Assembly: GCA_014843695.1 (NCBI GenBank)
Contig: CM026400.1
Span: 46,564,221 to 46,628,220 of the forward strand
Source: Archivesica marissinica
Lineage: Eukaryota; Mollusca; Bivalvia; Venerida; Vesicomyidae
Length of the DNA stretch: 64,000 bases
Direction of reading: 5' to 3'
Shown piece after piece: positions 9,775 to 18,771 of the stretch; within the stretch, counting starts at the first letter, position 1, and the number at the start of each line of letters is the position of its first letter. The notes under the pieces were generated by a model. The model did not search any database. It worked only from the letters and a program-made list of their open reading frames with translations, and was not told the origin of the DNA. Position numbers and translations under genes: made by a program.

Positions 9775-9840
9775 AAAAGAGAGATGAATTTATGATTTAT
9801 TTTACCATCTTTTGGCTGAAGTTTCATGTTTTAGATTGTC
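9775..9840 (+). pseudogene. Decayed type-4 C/D snoRNA copy
   Basis: The alignable core ttttaccatcttttggctga then agtttcatgttttagatt corresponds to the type-4 middle. C box, D box and stem are lost, leaving only the D' (gctgaag). Confidence 0.5.
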
Positions 9841-10405
9841 CGGCTTTCTCTTTTTTTACCAGATAAAACGCAATTTTTAACATTTTGTGTATTTCTGGTT
9901 ATCTCCAGTCGTATTATGTGGGTTGTTGTTAAATTCAGTAATAAATAGTAATGAGCATCGATGGATGATAAGTGGAGTTGCACTTTGTGTAAGGCAGGGA
10001 TCATTCTAGAGGGCGATGTGGGCGAAATAGTCCGCCCTCTGGGGTACTTCTCCGTAAATAGTGTTTTTTTGTTGGTTTTTACGATTTTCAAACAAAATGT
10101 GGTCTAGTAAGATACGCTGGCCCATTATAAAGCACTCCTATTCAAATGTTGTATTTAATGGTTGTACTGTGCATTTTAACCCTATTTTGCAGAAGTATAT
10201 TAAGAACACCATTTAAGGAAGCAATCGGGCGCTTTCTAACTTCTCCCAAAAATTCTGACCTACAATGAACCCTGGTGTAAGGGCGCTGCAACAGTTATGT
10301 ACAGGGGAGATGATCGCTGATATTGTTCAATGATTTACTGTTTTTAACTTCAGTGGTAAACGTGTATGCAGAATTACATGTAAGAACATGGCAACAAATA
10401 TTTTC

Positions 10406-10487
10406 GACTTGCTATGATGACAAATCAACTTAGGACACCTTTTAATCCAACCATGTAAAAACACAGTTACCGTTACCTGAGCAAGTC
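10406..10487 (+). ncRNA. C/D snoRNA, type 1 (SNORD58-like), copy C
   Basis: 82 nt with stem TTCGACTTGC/GCAAGTCGAA, C box TATGATGA at about 10413-10420, D box CTGA at 10477-10480, guide cttaggacacctttt. One extra A lies after the C box. Confidence 0.82.
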
Positions 10488-11035
10488 GAAACATTGATCT
10501 CATGATCTACTCAATGCAGAGGAAATACTGGTCATGAAAAACGATAGTGATGATTTTGTTGGAAATATATATAAAGTTTGGTTGAATTTATGTTGATTTC
10601 TAAATACTGGGTTCTATAATCATAGATTCCTAGAAATACCGTAGTTACCTTCGTATACAGCGCGTTTAATCTTTTTTAGAGTCAAACTTTTTAATAAAAA
10701 AATTGTCGAGATTAATTCTTGGGTGTTCATAAAAGATCCTCCTTTTTTGTTTCAGTATTTTGACAGATTTCCTCGTTTTAATACATTTTTTACGATTGTT
10801 GCATATTAATCTATTGTGCATACCATATCAGATACGTGTAGCTACGATTATCCGCTCCTTTTGGCTATCTATGTTTTGTTCGTACGATGGTCGATCTAGG
10901 GTGGTATAGAAAAATCTCCATCTCGGATCATTTGTGAATGTATTTACATAAACATGTTTCCAAGTTGGAATATTAATTTTAGCCTCAGTGATGAACATGT
11001 ATACAGAATTAAAGAACACGGCAACAAAAGTTTTC

Positions 11036-11118
11036 GACTTACAATGATAATAATCAACTTAGGACACCTTTTAATCCAACCACATGTAAAAACACAGTTA
11101 CCGTTACCTGAGCAAGTT
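11036..11118 (+). pseudogene. Degenerate type-1 C/D snoRNA copy
   Basis: The guide cttaggacacctttt and D box CTGA (11108-11111) are kept. The C box is ATGATAA, the stem is mismatched (GACTTAC/GCAAGTT), and two bases are inserted near ccacatg. Loss of the C-box GA that forms the k-turn should abolish binding of the core protein 15.5K/SNU13. Confidence 0.6.
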
Positions 11119-11400
11119 GAAATAATGATCGCATGAAATACTGGTCATGAAAAAATATGATTTTGTTGGAAGTTTCTTGTATTAATTAATTAGTCTATCT
11201 TCATAAATAATTATAGAATATATATCGATTCCCAGAAATACTTTTCTTTGTACATGTGACACACATGACTAGCTGATTAATGTGATGTGCGATATAGCTC
11301 TTGCATGTATGGTTTAGTGTATTTATTGTTAATACTCGGGTAACGGAATATTGTAGCTAGTTTGCGACCTCTTTGTGCATTAAAATTGTGCTATGATGAG

Positions 11401-11548
11401 TACAGTCAAGCCTATCTTAAGCAGCCAGCCAAGGGAATCGCTGAATGTGGCTGCTTAATAAGAGTTCAAATGTATAGTAAACTAGCATATTGTAAATCTT
11501 GAAAGTGGCTGCTTAATAGAGGTGACCACTAACACCGGTTTGACTGTA
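11401..11548. mobile_element. Small Tc1/mariner-type MITE
   Basis: Starts TACAGTCAAGCC and ends GGTTTGACTGTA: imperfect terminal inverted repeats with TA at each end, 148 bp. An internal gtggctgcttaata motif appears twice. No coding capacity. Confidence 0.65.
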
Positions 11549-11711
11549 TTATAATACAACTGGGAGGTATATAATTAGAGTGCATGTCTCTTGTTTCTCT
11601 GCTCGTCTTCGTTAACCCATCTTAAATGCAACAATAAATACAACCCATCTAGAGATTATATTGTCCTCTTGAACCAGTGTTCGGTATATTTTTAAACTAG
11701 TGTTTTGTTCC

Positions 11712-11786
11712 AACAGGCAGATGATGATTTGTTTTACCATCTTTCGACTGAAGTTTCGTGTTGTAGAATTCATGCTGATGCCTGTT
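11712..11786 (+). ncRNA. C/D snoRNA, type 4, copy D (intact)
   Basis: Perfect 8-bp stem AACAGGCA/TGCCTGTT, consensus C box ATGATGA (11721-11727), D' CTGA at 11748-11751, D box CTGA at 11775-11778, 75 nt. The guide before D' (accatctttcg) can pair over 11 Watson-Crick bases with 28S CGAAAGATGGT. Compared with copy B, the stem G-U pair is a standard A-U/G-C arrangement here. This is the best candidate for the active member of the type. Confidence 0.82.
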
Positions 11787-12022
11787 TTATTCTTGTTACT
11801 GGACAAAGCCCATTGGCTAAAAATTGTGCATTTTTCGTATCTCCAGGCATAGTTATGTACTATGTAGGGTCGTTCTTAAATGCAACAATAAATACAGTGA
11901 TTAGCATCGTTGGATGATAGTCGTTTTACACTTTCATCTTGGTAACTGATCTGTAACAATTATGTTCAGCTATTCACTGTTTTAGCCTCGTACAGAATTA
12001 AGAATACAGCAACAAAGTTTTC

Positions 12023-12103
12023 GACTTGCAATGATGACAATCAACTTAGGACACCTTTTAATCCAACCATGTAAACACACAGTTACCGTTACCTGAGCAA
12101 GTC
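12023..12103 (+). ncRNA. C/D snoRNA, type 1 (SNORD58-like), copy D
   Basis: Stem GACTTGC/GCAAGTC, C box ATGATGA, D box CTGA at 12093-12096, full guide. It is the last member of the type-1 series before the SNORD46-like repeats. Confidence 0.85.
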
Positions 12104-12556
12104 TGATATTTAATTAGTTGTGTAGGGTCATTCTTAAATAACACATCTATAAATACAGTGATTAGCATTGTTGGGTGCTAGATGTTGAAAGTAGATTTCT
12201 AATTAAAGGCAAATGTGAAAAATAATCCTCAATACCTCTACCCTCTGAGGTAGGCATATGTAGTGTGATAGATAAACATGGCAGAATGGTAACAGTCGTT
12301 AATTGAATCCTCAATACCTCGATACTACCGGGCAGTTTACCTAACAACACCTTTCCTGGGCAGACTCTAGCGGTTAACCAGTACTTGGGTGCACCAACCT
12401 CCGTAAGAAACTGCCAACTTTTTCATATAAATGAGACACGGGTCGTTAATTGAAACTGTATTTTCAAATCCCACCGGTGGGGGTCAAAATTATTTTGTGT
12501 TTTGAGCCATCTTGTGGGTGGTTGTAACTGAGTAACTGTAAAACATTGGACTTACT

Positions 12557-12667
12557 GGCAGGATGATGAAACATAAAGACTACCTGAAGGAGTTCTTTGG
12601 TCGTTTTGACCGTAATGAAGGCTACCTAAAGATTTCGTCTTTTGTCATAGTTACTCTGACTGCTGCC
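12557..12667 (+). ncRNA. SNORD46: C/D snoRNA, SNORD46 (U40)-like, copy 1
   Basis: 111 nt. Stem GGCAG (12557-12561) with CTGCC (12663-12667), C box ATGATGA (12563-12569), D box CTGA (12656-12659). The 12 nt directly before the D box (gtcatagttact) are complementary to 28S AGTAACTATGAC, and the fifth base upstream of D pairs with the A that I recall as human A3739, the SNORD46 target. An internal hairpin GGTC-gtttt-GACC lies mid-molecule. In vertebrates SNORD46 sits in an RPS8 intron, as here. Confidence 0.88.
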
Positions 12668-12690
12668 TAGCAACGTGTACTAAAATAAAA

Positions 12691-12745
12691 TACAAGACAT
12701 TACCTAAAGATTTCTTTTTTTGTCATAGTTACTCTGACTGCTGCC
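12691..12745 (+). pseudogene. 3' half of a SNORD46-like snoRNA
   Basis: Repeats the tail of copy 1 (acctaaagattt, tgtcatagttactctgactg) without a C box or 5' stem strand, so it cannot form the RNP. Confidence 0.7.
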
Positions 12746-12892
12746 TAGCAACATGTAATAAAATATAAGAAGACATTGCTGCCTAGCAACATGTAATAAA
12801 ATATAAGAAGACATTGCTGCCTAGCAACATGTAATAAAATATAAGAAGACATTGCTGCCTAGCAACATGTAATAAAATATAAGAAGACCTCT
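12741..12892. repeat. 38-bp tandem repeat, 4 units
   Basis: Unit ctgcctagcaacatgtaata + aaatataagaagacattg, starts at 12741, 12779, 12817 and 12855. The unit begins with the 3' stem strand of the SNORD46-like gene, so the array grew from the snoRNA tail. Confidence 0.9.
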
Positions 12893-13059
12893 GCATATCG
12901 ATGTCGGGTTTGAAATACAGTTTGGCTGGTCTTCCTTCCCCAGTAAAACGTCGCCATATGGCCTAGGCGGTGGTGTTACATTTTCTACATTATTAACGGG
13001 CGGGTGGGGTAAAGTAAGTTGTAGTGTGACCACAAAACAAACATAACATTAGACTTGAT

Positions 13060-13170
13060 GGCAGGATGATGAAACATAAAGACTACCTGAAGGAGTTCTT
13101 TGGTCGTTTTGACCGTAATGAAGGCTACCTAAAGATTTCGTCTTTTGTCATAGTTACTCTGACTGCTGCC
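13060..13170 (+). ncRNA. SNORD46: C/D snoRNA, SNORD46-like, copy 2
   Basis: Same 111-nt gene with intact stem GGCAG/CTGCC, C box, D box (13159-13162) and guide. The core is identical to copy 1 at nearly every position, while flanks carry the duplicated sequence ggcgggtggggtaaa. Confidence 0.88.
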
Positions 13171-13372
13171 TAGCCACATGTAATAAAATATAAGAAGACC
13201 TCTGCATATCGTTGTCGGGTGTTAAATAACAGTTTGGCTGGTCTTCCTTCCCCAGTAAAATGTCGCCATATGGCCTAAGCTGTTGGTGGTGTTACATTTT
13301 CTACATTAACGGGCGGGTGGGGTAAAATAAGTTGTAGTGTGACCACAAAACAAACATAACAATAGAATTGAT

Positions 13373-13483
13373 GGCAGGATGATGAAGCATAAAGACTACC
13401 TGAAGGAGTTCTTTGGTCGTTTTGACCGTAATGAAGGCTACCTAAAGATTTCGTCTTTTGTCATAGTTACTCTGACTGCCGCC
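13373..13483 (+). ncRNA. SNORD46: C/D snoRNA, SNORD46-like, copy 3
   Basis: C box, D box (13472-13475) and guide are intact. The 3' stem strand reads CCGCC instead of CTGCC, introducing an A-C mismatch, so processing may be weaker. It is the copy nearest the RPS8 exon, about 190 bp upstream of the acceptor. Confidence 0.82.
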
Positions 13484-13670
13484 TAGCAACGTGTACTAAA
13501 ATATAAGAAGACATTGCTGCTTAGCAACGAGTACTAAAATATAAGAAGACCTCTGTATATTGTTGTCGGGATTCAGGTTTACAGCCGTTGCACCAAGTTC
13601 ATAGCTATGGGTTTATGCTATCGTCAAATTATTGCAAGCACCATTGGGTAAATATATTTGTTTGTTTCAG

Positions 13671-13780
13671 CAAAGATTGCTTCTCGGCCTGGCTGTACTG
13701 GACGCTGCGATGGTTACGTTCTAGAAGGCAAGGAACTGGAATTCTACATCAGAAAAATGAGAACCAAGAAGGGGAAATAA
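13671..13780 (+). CDS. RPS8: Ribosomal protein S8 (eS8), terminal coding exon
   Basis: A polypyrimidine tract and acceptor (tttgtttcag, 13661-13670) precede an exon reading (A)[19 protein letters not shown] and then [16 protein letters not shown] and a TAA at 13778-13780. This is the highly conserved C terminus of eukaryotic eS8 (human ...[27 protein letters not shown]...). The first two bases complete a codon from the previous exon (phase 2). eS8 is a small-subunit ribosomal protein of about 208 residues, so only about 36 are in this exon; the rest must lie left of the window. No RPS8 exon was found in 1-13670, implying an intron over 13.6 kb that holds all the snoRNAs above. Confidence 0.93.
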
Positions 13781-13805
13781 CTGTGGAATATCTGTACAGT
13801 GTGGA

Positions 13806-13811
13806 AATAAA
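13806..13811 (+). terminator. RPS8 poly(A) signal
   Basis: AATAAA lies 25 bp after the RPS8 stop, an unusually short 3' UTR but normal for ribosomal protein genes. Confidence 0.7.
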
Positions 13812-13829
13812 TTAAAAAAACTTATCCGT

Positions 13830-14290
13830 GTTACTTCTGTAATATGTAATTATGCCTTGCTGATAATGTGGCGTGAGAAGGTGGGTGGTGGGTTGGTTAT
13901 GAGGATATTTGTTTGTTTCGGTGAATGATCGAATTATATTTAACCGAATGAACATTTGAAAGCATATATTAGAAGTGGGTTAATATAGAAATTTATATGT
14001 CACAAGTGTTTTATTCCACTGATTGGAACGCAGTGGAATAACACATTTTATTTCTCACGGCTTTGCACGTGTGGCACCTAGCAACTGCATGTTGTCAATC
14101 CAGGTATTTTCGGCAGAGGTCATTGAAAAGAGCAAAAAATGTTTGAACGTCGTGCAAACGGCGTATTTTGCTCCGGTTGTCACTTTAAATATACGCTATT
14201 TATGCTGTATTCAGAAAACCCGACAGATCTGAAATTCCAAGGTGTGCCATCTCTGTTGAAAATAAACGGTAGAAATGATTGTAGATCAAA
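13830..14290. other. Intergenic spacer, nothing recognised
   Basis: Mixed-composition non-coding sequence between RPS8 and the ORF at 14291. No repeat family or RNA was recognised. Confidence 0.5.
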
Positions 14291-14656
14291 TTGACCTTTC
14301 TGCAAACGCTACTTAGGCACGCTGTAACCACGAGAGACAAGCTATCTAACAAAATGTCGTCTAACGCAGACCTGCTTAGAGTTAATCTAGATAAAATTCC
14401 ATCGAATTTCTCAGTTTTATTTCACCCAGATAAGAATATCTCGTTGAAAGCAAGACAGCAAGGGTTTAGGTTCTTCAGTGAAGGTTATTTCTCTAAAGTA
14501 CAGATATATTTAACGGATGAGGACGTGTTAAGTGTTCGTGGAAAATGCATTCGCAGTCAACGGAAGAGTGAACAACCACATCGTGTCAACTTTGACATCA
14601 AAAGAAATGAAATATGCCACCGTCTAGAAGACTCGAACATTGGGCCCAAAAACTGA
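14291..14656 (+). CDS. Fragment of uncharacterised transposon-like/SWIM-family protein
   Basis: A 121-codon ORF; the internal Met at 14354 (MSSNADLLRVN) is an equally likely start. Distinctive stretches are FHPDKNISLKARQQGFRFF, SEGYFSKVQIYLTDEDVLSV and RGKCIRSQRKSEQPHRVN. From memory, similar sequences precede SWIM-type zinc fingers in THAP/transposase-like proteins expanded in molluscs. The expected Cys/His finger does not follow: homology seems to end near RNEI and the frame stops soon after. It is either an exon whose continuation I cannot find or a relic. THAP-like fragments on the opposite strand lie 200 bp downstream. Confidence 0.45.
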   Translation: MTFLQTLLRHAVTTRDKLSNKMSSNADLLRVNLDKIPSNFSVLFHPDKNISLKARQQGFRFFSEGYFSKVQIYLTDEDVLSVRGKCIRSQRKSEQPHRVNFDIKRNEICHRLEDSNIGPKN

Positions 14657-14849
14657 ACACCAGTACGTTCACTGAGCTAATATGGGAATCCCACTGCACA
14701 TGCATGGGTACTTGGGTACTATCTGATCACCATCCACGACAATATGTATGAACCACCATGTATAATTTTAATCACCATTATACTCACATACTTATCTCTT
14801 GTGAACAGTTGATCTATAAATGCAGAATATATTTTTTCGAAATATTTTA

Positions 14850-15059
14850 TTATGCATAAATTAATTTCAACTTTTGTGCAAATATATCTGCATTAATTTT
14901 GGATGTATTCAGCTGGTCGTTTGGTCGTCTACACAACTTGATCCACCTTAGACATTTTTCAAGATTTGTCTTAGGTTTTGGAAATGGCACGAATTTAACG
15001 TCGCTTATCAATCGATCACTGTCACACAGCCCATAACTACATCTTTTCACCATTGTCAA
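14850..15059 (-). pseudogene. THAP-type (C2CH) zinc-finger fragment
   Basis: Reads MVKRCSYGLCDSD ... FVPFPKPKTNLEKCLRWIKL then C..R..DQLN, the N-terminal half of a THAP-like DNA-binding domain (C-x4-C, conserved W, C). The second half (the C/H pair) is missing. Shifting the frame at the end gives Cys-Thr-Lys in the right place, so a small deletion has probably broken it. A second, much more decayed copy lies at about 15500-15620 on the same strand. Confidence 0.5.
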
Positions 15060-15499
15060 TGACGGACAGCATTAATTAATTTGTAATTATTTTTCAAAAA
15101 ATAATTTCAGATCTCGATCACTCATTATCAGATTGGATTAAAATTTTATTAAATAACTCGTTTGTCCGACAGAACGATAAAACAATGACTCTGTGTAGTA
15201 ATCAATACTATAATTATGTGCACACATTTTATAATTGACCAATTAGCACAATCGGTGCTAAATTCCGATGTGCAATACTTTGATCTTGATAATAGCAGTA
15301 GGCCCCTATCGGGATATTATAAGTTGGCGGTCTCTGATGTACCGTTAGTCGGTAAGTTGTTGATTACTCCCAATAAACGTGTGACGCGCTTAAATTTGAT
15401 TGCTGTGTTTGCGAGAAAAGAATGACTATATGGGGTCAGTCAGTGTTTTTATAGATGCATTGTTTTTAAAGCAGCTGTCTGGTATTTTGTGGTTCATAT

Positions 15500-15620
15500 A
15501 CACACTTAGATTTGTCCAAGGATTTTGAAATGGGTTGAATTTAACGTCGATCACCAGGATATCGACTAATTTTGTACTATAACCCACACACACCAAAGCT
15601 ATACATTTTCAACATCATTA
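15500..15620 (-). pseudogene. Highly decayed THAP-like copy
   Basis: The antisense reading keeps the ordered pieces of the 14850 fragment (gtcgat, aatttaacgtcgat, catttcaaaatccttggaca) with multiple stops. Confidence 0.35.
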
Positions 15621-15899
15621 AAACAATTTTAAATCCGTATTTTAGATCAAATTTGTCTACTCGTTACTAGTTTGTATAATATGCATTGTTTGTCTAACAA
15701 GATGGCGGCTATAAACCGTTGCCGGGGGTGTGCGCGAATGGTGCGATTGGCTAACTCCAGCTGTCTATCAAATCGGCAGAAAGGTCGGATCAAATTGTGC
15801 AGTAAGCGGGAGCTAGAGTTGCTACAGTCCAAATTGTATGAAATTTTATAAGCAGCTATTGTATTCCCAGCTGCAATATTGATTTGGCGCCATCTGTCT

Positions 15900-16200
15900 A
15901 GAGCCAGTAACCAACCGATCAGTTACTTCCCCTGAATACTCAAGTGTTTTTATCGTTTCCTTTGCACAACATGCTAGCAATTTTATTCCACTATCGCTGC
16001 TAAGGAGTATTAAATTACAATCACCTACAGTATATGTATGCAATGGGTACTTATTTGTTAATTTAACACCATGTTTTATCAAATAACACAGCAACATGGT
16101 TAGGGAACAACAATAAAAACAAGGATTCTAACTAAAAGGACCTATTCTCATTTTTGGATAAATCAAAACTTTATCTGCCAAGGGAGGTAATAGAAAAGAG
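15900..16200 (+). repeat. Dispersed repeat, left member of an inverted pair
   Basis: This 300-bp segment recurs in reverse complement at 19225-19580: for example ccaagggaggtaatagaaaa here against ttttctattacctcccttgg there, and gcacaacatgctagcaattt against its complement. The two copies face each other across 3 kb. Identity is about 80%, so this is either an old transposon end pair or two insertions of one family. Confidence 0.65.
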
Positions 16201-16625
16201 TAGTCTCATTGGTGGCACTATGAATCCTGTCTCCAGTCTGGTCATGCACTTGATGGGGATCGCTAAAGTAACAACAGTTGTAAGGTTCGTGTTGCATCTG
16301 AATGCTACGTGCAATGGGAAGACACTACATTTAGTGGTTTTTACATGTATAGCAAACTCGACAAAGGAATTCAAATAATTTACTATGTAACTTTTTTCCC
16401 CAATCCTAAACATTTTTACTGTGTTTTGAATAAAATATTGTTCAAACTTGCCGAAATGACCAAAACATGTTTATTTTTCATATACAAAATAAAGTACTAA
16501 ATATACAATTCAGCATCTATGAAAAACATGCCCGTTTTTTGAAGTTCTCAATGTAAACTGAATACAACATGCCACGCCCATTGGCAATGTTTTGAACGGT
16601 ACTTCACCTGCATAAGACTACAGGT

Positions 16626-17150
16626 CTTAACCCTTTCAACACCACAGACCTCTAAATAGGCTTACAAAAAGTGTAGATCCAGATTCATGCAGGCAATCAT
16701 AGATAGCAATTCTCAGATTCTTTGCTTGCAAATAAATTTCGCGATATATCCTTAACCCATTCAACACCACAGACCTCTAAATAAGCATACAAACAGTGTA
16801 GATCCAGGATCTGCACTTGTTGCCAGTAATGTCACTATTTTTCGACAAAATTACCCATTTTGATAAATGAACCGGTTCAAATGTAATTTTCTTTTTAATT
16901 TATTGGTCTAAAAACATTATGATAGATATCATATCAGATACTTGTGTTTAATAGGTTACAGCTGCAGTGTACATTTATTTCACTGCAGACAATCATATGT
17001 ACAGATAGCAACTCTTCAGATTCTAACGTCTTGCGTCTCCCTATAGTATTTTGAGTGGCTAGAATATAAAATAGATATTTGGAGGTTTTGTGGAGTAAAA
17101 GCCTCGCCAACAGCTCGGATCATACAGCGACTGCAGCTGTTATTAGTGGT
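16626..17150. mobile_element. Nested TTAA-ended MITE pieces (CCCTTTCAACACC family)
   Basis: Two starts in the same orientation, TTAACCCTTTCAACACCACA at 16628 and TTAACCCATTCAACACCACA at 16752, each run into cctctaaata, cttacaaaaagtgtagatcc. The opposite end of the same family (GTGTTGAAAGGGTTAA) is at 32340-32356. TTAA-CCC termini again suggest piggyBac-type mobilisation. Confidence 0.55.
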
Positions 17151-17154
17151 GGAA

Positions 17155-18060
17155 GAACCCATAAGGGTGCTTAATGGGTTGGAGGAAAGGCAGAAGGGTG
17201 CTTAATGGGTTGGAGGAAAGGCAGAAGGGTGCTTAATATGTTGGAGGAAAGGCAGATGGGTGCTTAATGGGCTGGAGGAAAGGCAGAAGGGTGCTTAATG
17301 GGTTGGAGGAAAGGCAGAAGGGTGCTTAATGGGCTTGAAGAAAGGCAGAAGGGTGCTTAATGGGTTGGAGGAAGGGCAGAAGGGTGCTTAATGGGTTGGA
17401 GGAAAGGCAGAAGGGTGCTTAATGGGTTGGAGGAAAGGCAGAAGGGTGCTTAATGGGCTGGAAGAAGGGTGTTTAATGGGCTGGAGGAAGGGCAGACGGG
17501 TGCTTAATGGGCTGGATGAAAGGCAGAAGGGGGTGGACAAGGGTGCTTAATGGGCTGGAAGAAAGGCAGAAGGGGCTTAATGGGTTGGAGGAAAGGCAGA
17601 AGGGTGCTTAATGGGCTGGAAAAAAGGCAGAAGGTGCTTAATGGGTTGGAGGAAAGCAGAGGGTGCTTAATGGGCTGGAAGAAAGGCAGAAGGTGCTTAA
17701 TGGGCTGAAAGAAAGGCAGAAGGGTGCTTAATGGGCTGGAAGAAGGGTGCTTATGGGTTGGAGGAAAGGCAGAAGGGTGCTTAATGGGCTGGAAGAAAGG
17801 CAGAAGGGTGCTTAATGGGCTGGATGAAAGGCAGAAGGGTGCTTAACGGGCTGGAGGAAAGGCAGAAGGGTGCTTGATGGGTTGGGGGAAAGGCAGAAGG
17901 GTGCTAATGTGCTGGAGGAAGGGTAGTTAATGGGCTGGAGGAAAGGCAGAAGGGTGCTTAATGTGCTGGAGGAAGGGTAGTTAATGGGCTGGAGGAAAGG
18001 CAGAAGGGTGCTTAATGTGCTGGAGGAAGGGTAGTTAATGGGCTGGAGGAAAGGCAGATA
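17155..18060. repeat. 31-bp minisatellite, about 28 units
   Basis: Unit gggtgcttaatgggttggag + gaaaggcagaa with a 31-bp step and frequent one- or two-base indels. It opens spurious frames of PFLQPINYPSSSTL-type repeats on the - strand. It lies just past the 3' end of MFF. Confidence 0.92.
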
Positions 18061-18429
18061 CAATTAAGTAATAATAATAAAGACTTTATTTAACGAAGGA
18101 AATCTATTTGACACGGTCAATTTTTCAAGTAGTTACACAATTGTTCTCTATTATGTTCTGTTAGCCACGTAAGCGCCGATCAGGGACCGCTGATCTATTG
18201 TTCTCATAACAACATAAGTACCTACGTGTTTGTACGGACATACGGATACCGACTAATGTCCTCACAATAACTGAAATGTTTTTAAAAAAACAAAAACATT
18301 TATGTTAATACGACAGATGATTGACAAAAATATTATTATGCCCAAAGTATTCTCTGCTATTCACTTATGAAAGAATTCGTTCCCGACCAATTTCAAACAT
18401 CGCTTATGAAAGCACTCGCTCACAGCTTG

Positions 18430-18575
18430 CAACTAATCTCACATACATGTAGTTACTCATCAAATTCGTTCCCAACTAATCTCACATATATGTAGTTATT
18501 CATCAAATTCGATCCCAACTAATCTCACATATATATGTAGTTACTCATCGAAGAATTCGTTCCCCGACTAATCTC
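18430..18575. repeat. 43-bp tandem repeat, about 3.3 units
   Basis: The unit contains aactaatctcacatatatgt and agttactcatcaaattcgtt. It lies in the region expected to be the MFF 3' UTR. Confidence 0.75.
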
Positions 18576-18771
18576 CCGTAAACACTCTTTATGTAAGAAC
18601 TCTGTCCCAAAAATGTTTTATATAAGACAACACAGTAGGTATTTTGTTTTTCCCTTCCATAATCTTCTTTCTGTAGTATATGACAAAGACGATATAGACC
18701 AGGGACAGTGAGTGAATATTGAAGATGTTCAGTCCATGGGCCCTGAATGGACGACCCAGCCTCAGTAGTTG

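Larger units (their letters stand above)
1..12110 (+). repeat. Tandem segmental duplication carrying snoRNA modules (at least four copies)
   Basis: The same ordered set of segments recurs with 80-95% visual identity. The order is type-3 snoRNA, type-2 snoRNA, 35-bp minisatellite, type-1 snoRNA, type-4 snoRNA, type-1 snoRNA. Copy A covers about 3450-5450, copy B about 6420-8450, copy C about 8710-10500 (interrupted by SINEs), and copy D about 10930-12110 (incomplete). The window opens inside a further copy: bases 1-90 match 10940-11030, and 551-660 match 6078-6187. Between modules lies AT-rich non-coding sequence with SINE pieces and short arrays. No protein-coding exon was recognised among the modules. 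All snoRNAs point the same way as the RPS8 exon downstream, which suggests intronic hosting. Confidence 0.8.

Noticed and set aside
16154..16413. Overlapping ORFs on both strands
   Set aside because: Start inside a dispersed repeat (15900-16200) and have no coding signature or recognised family.
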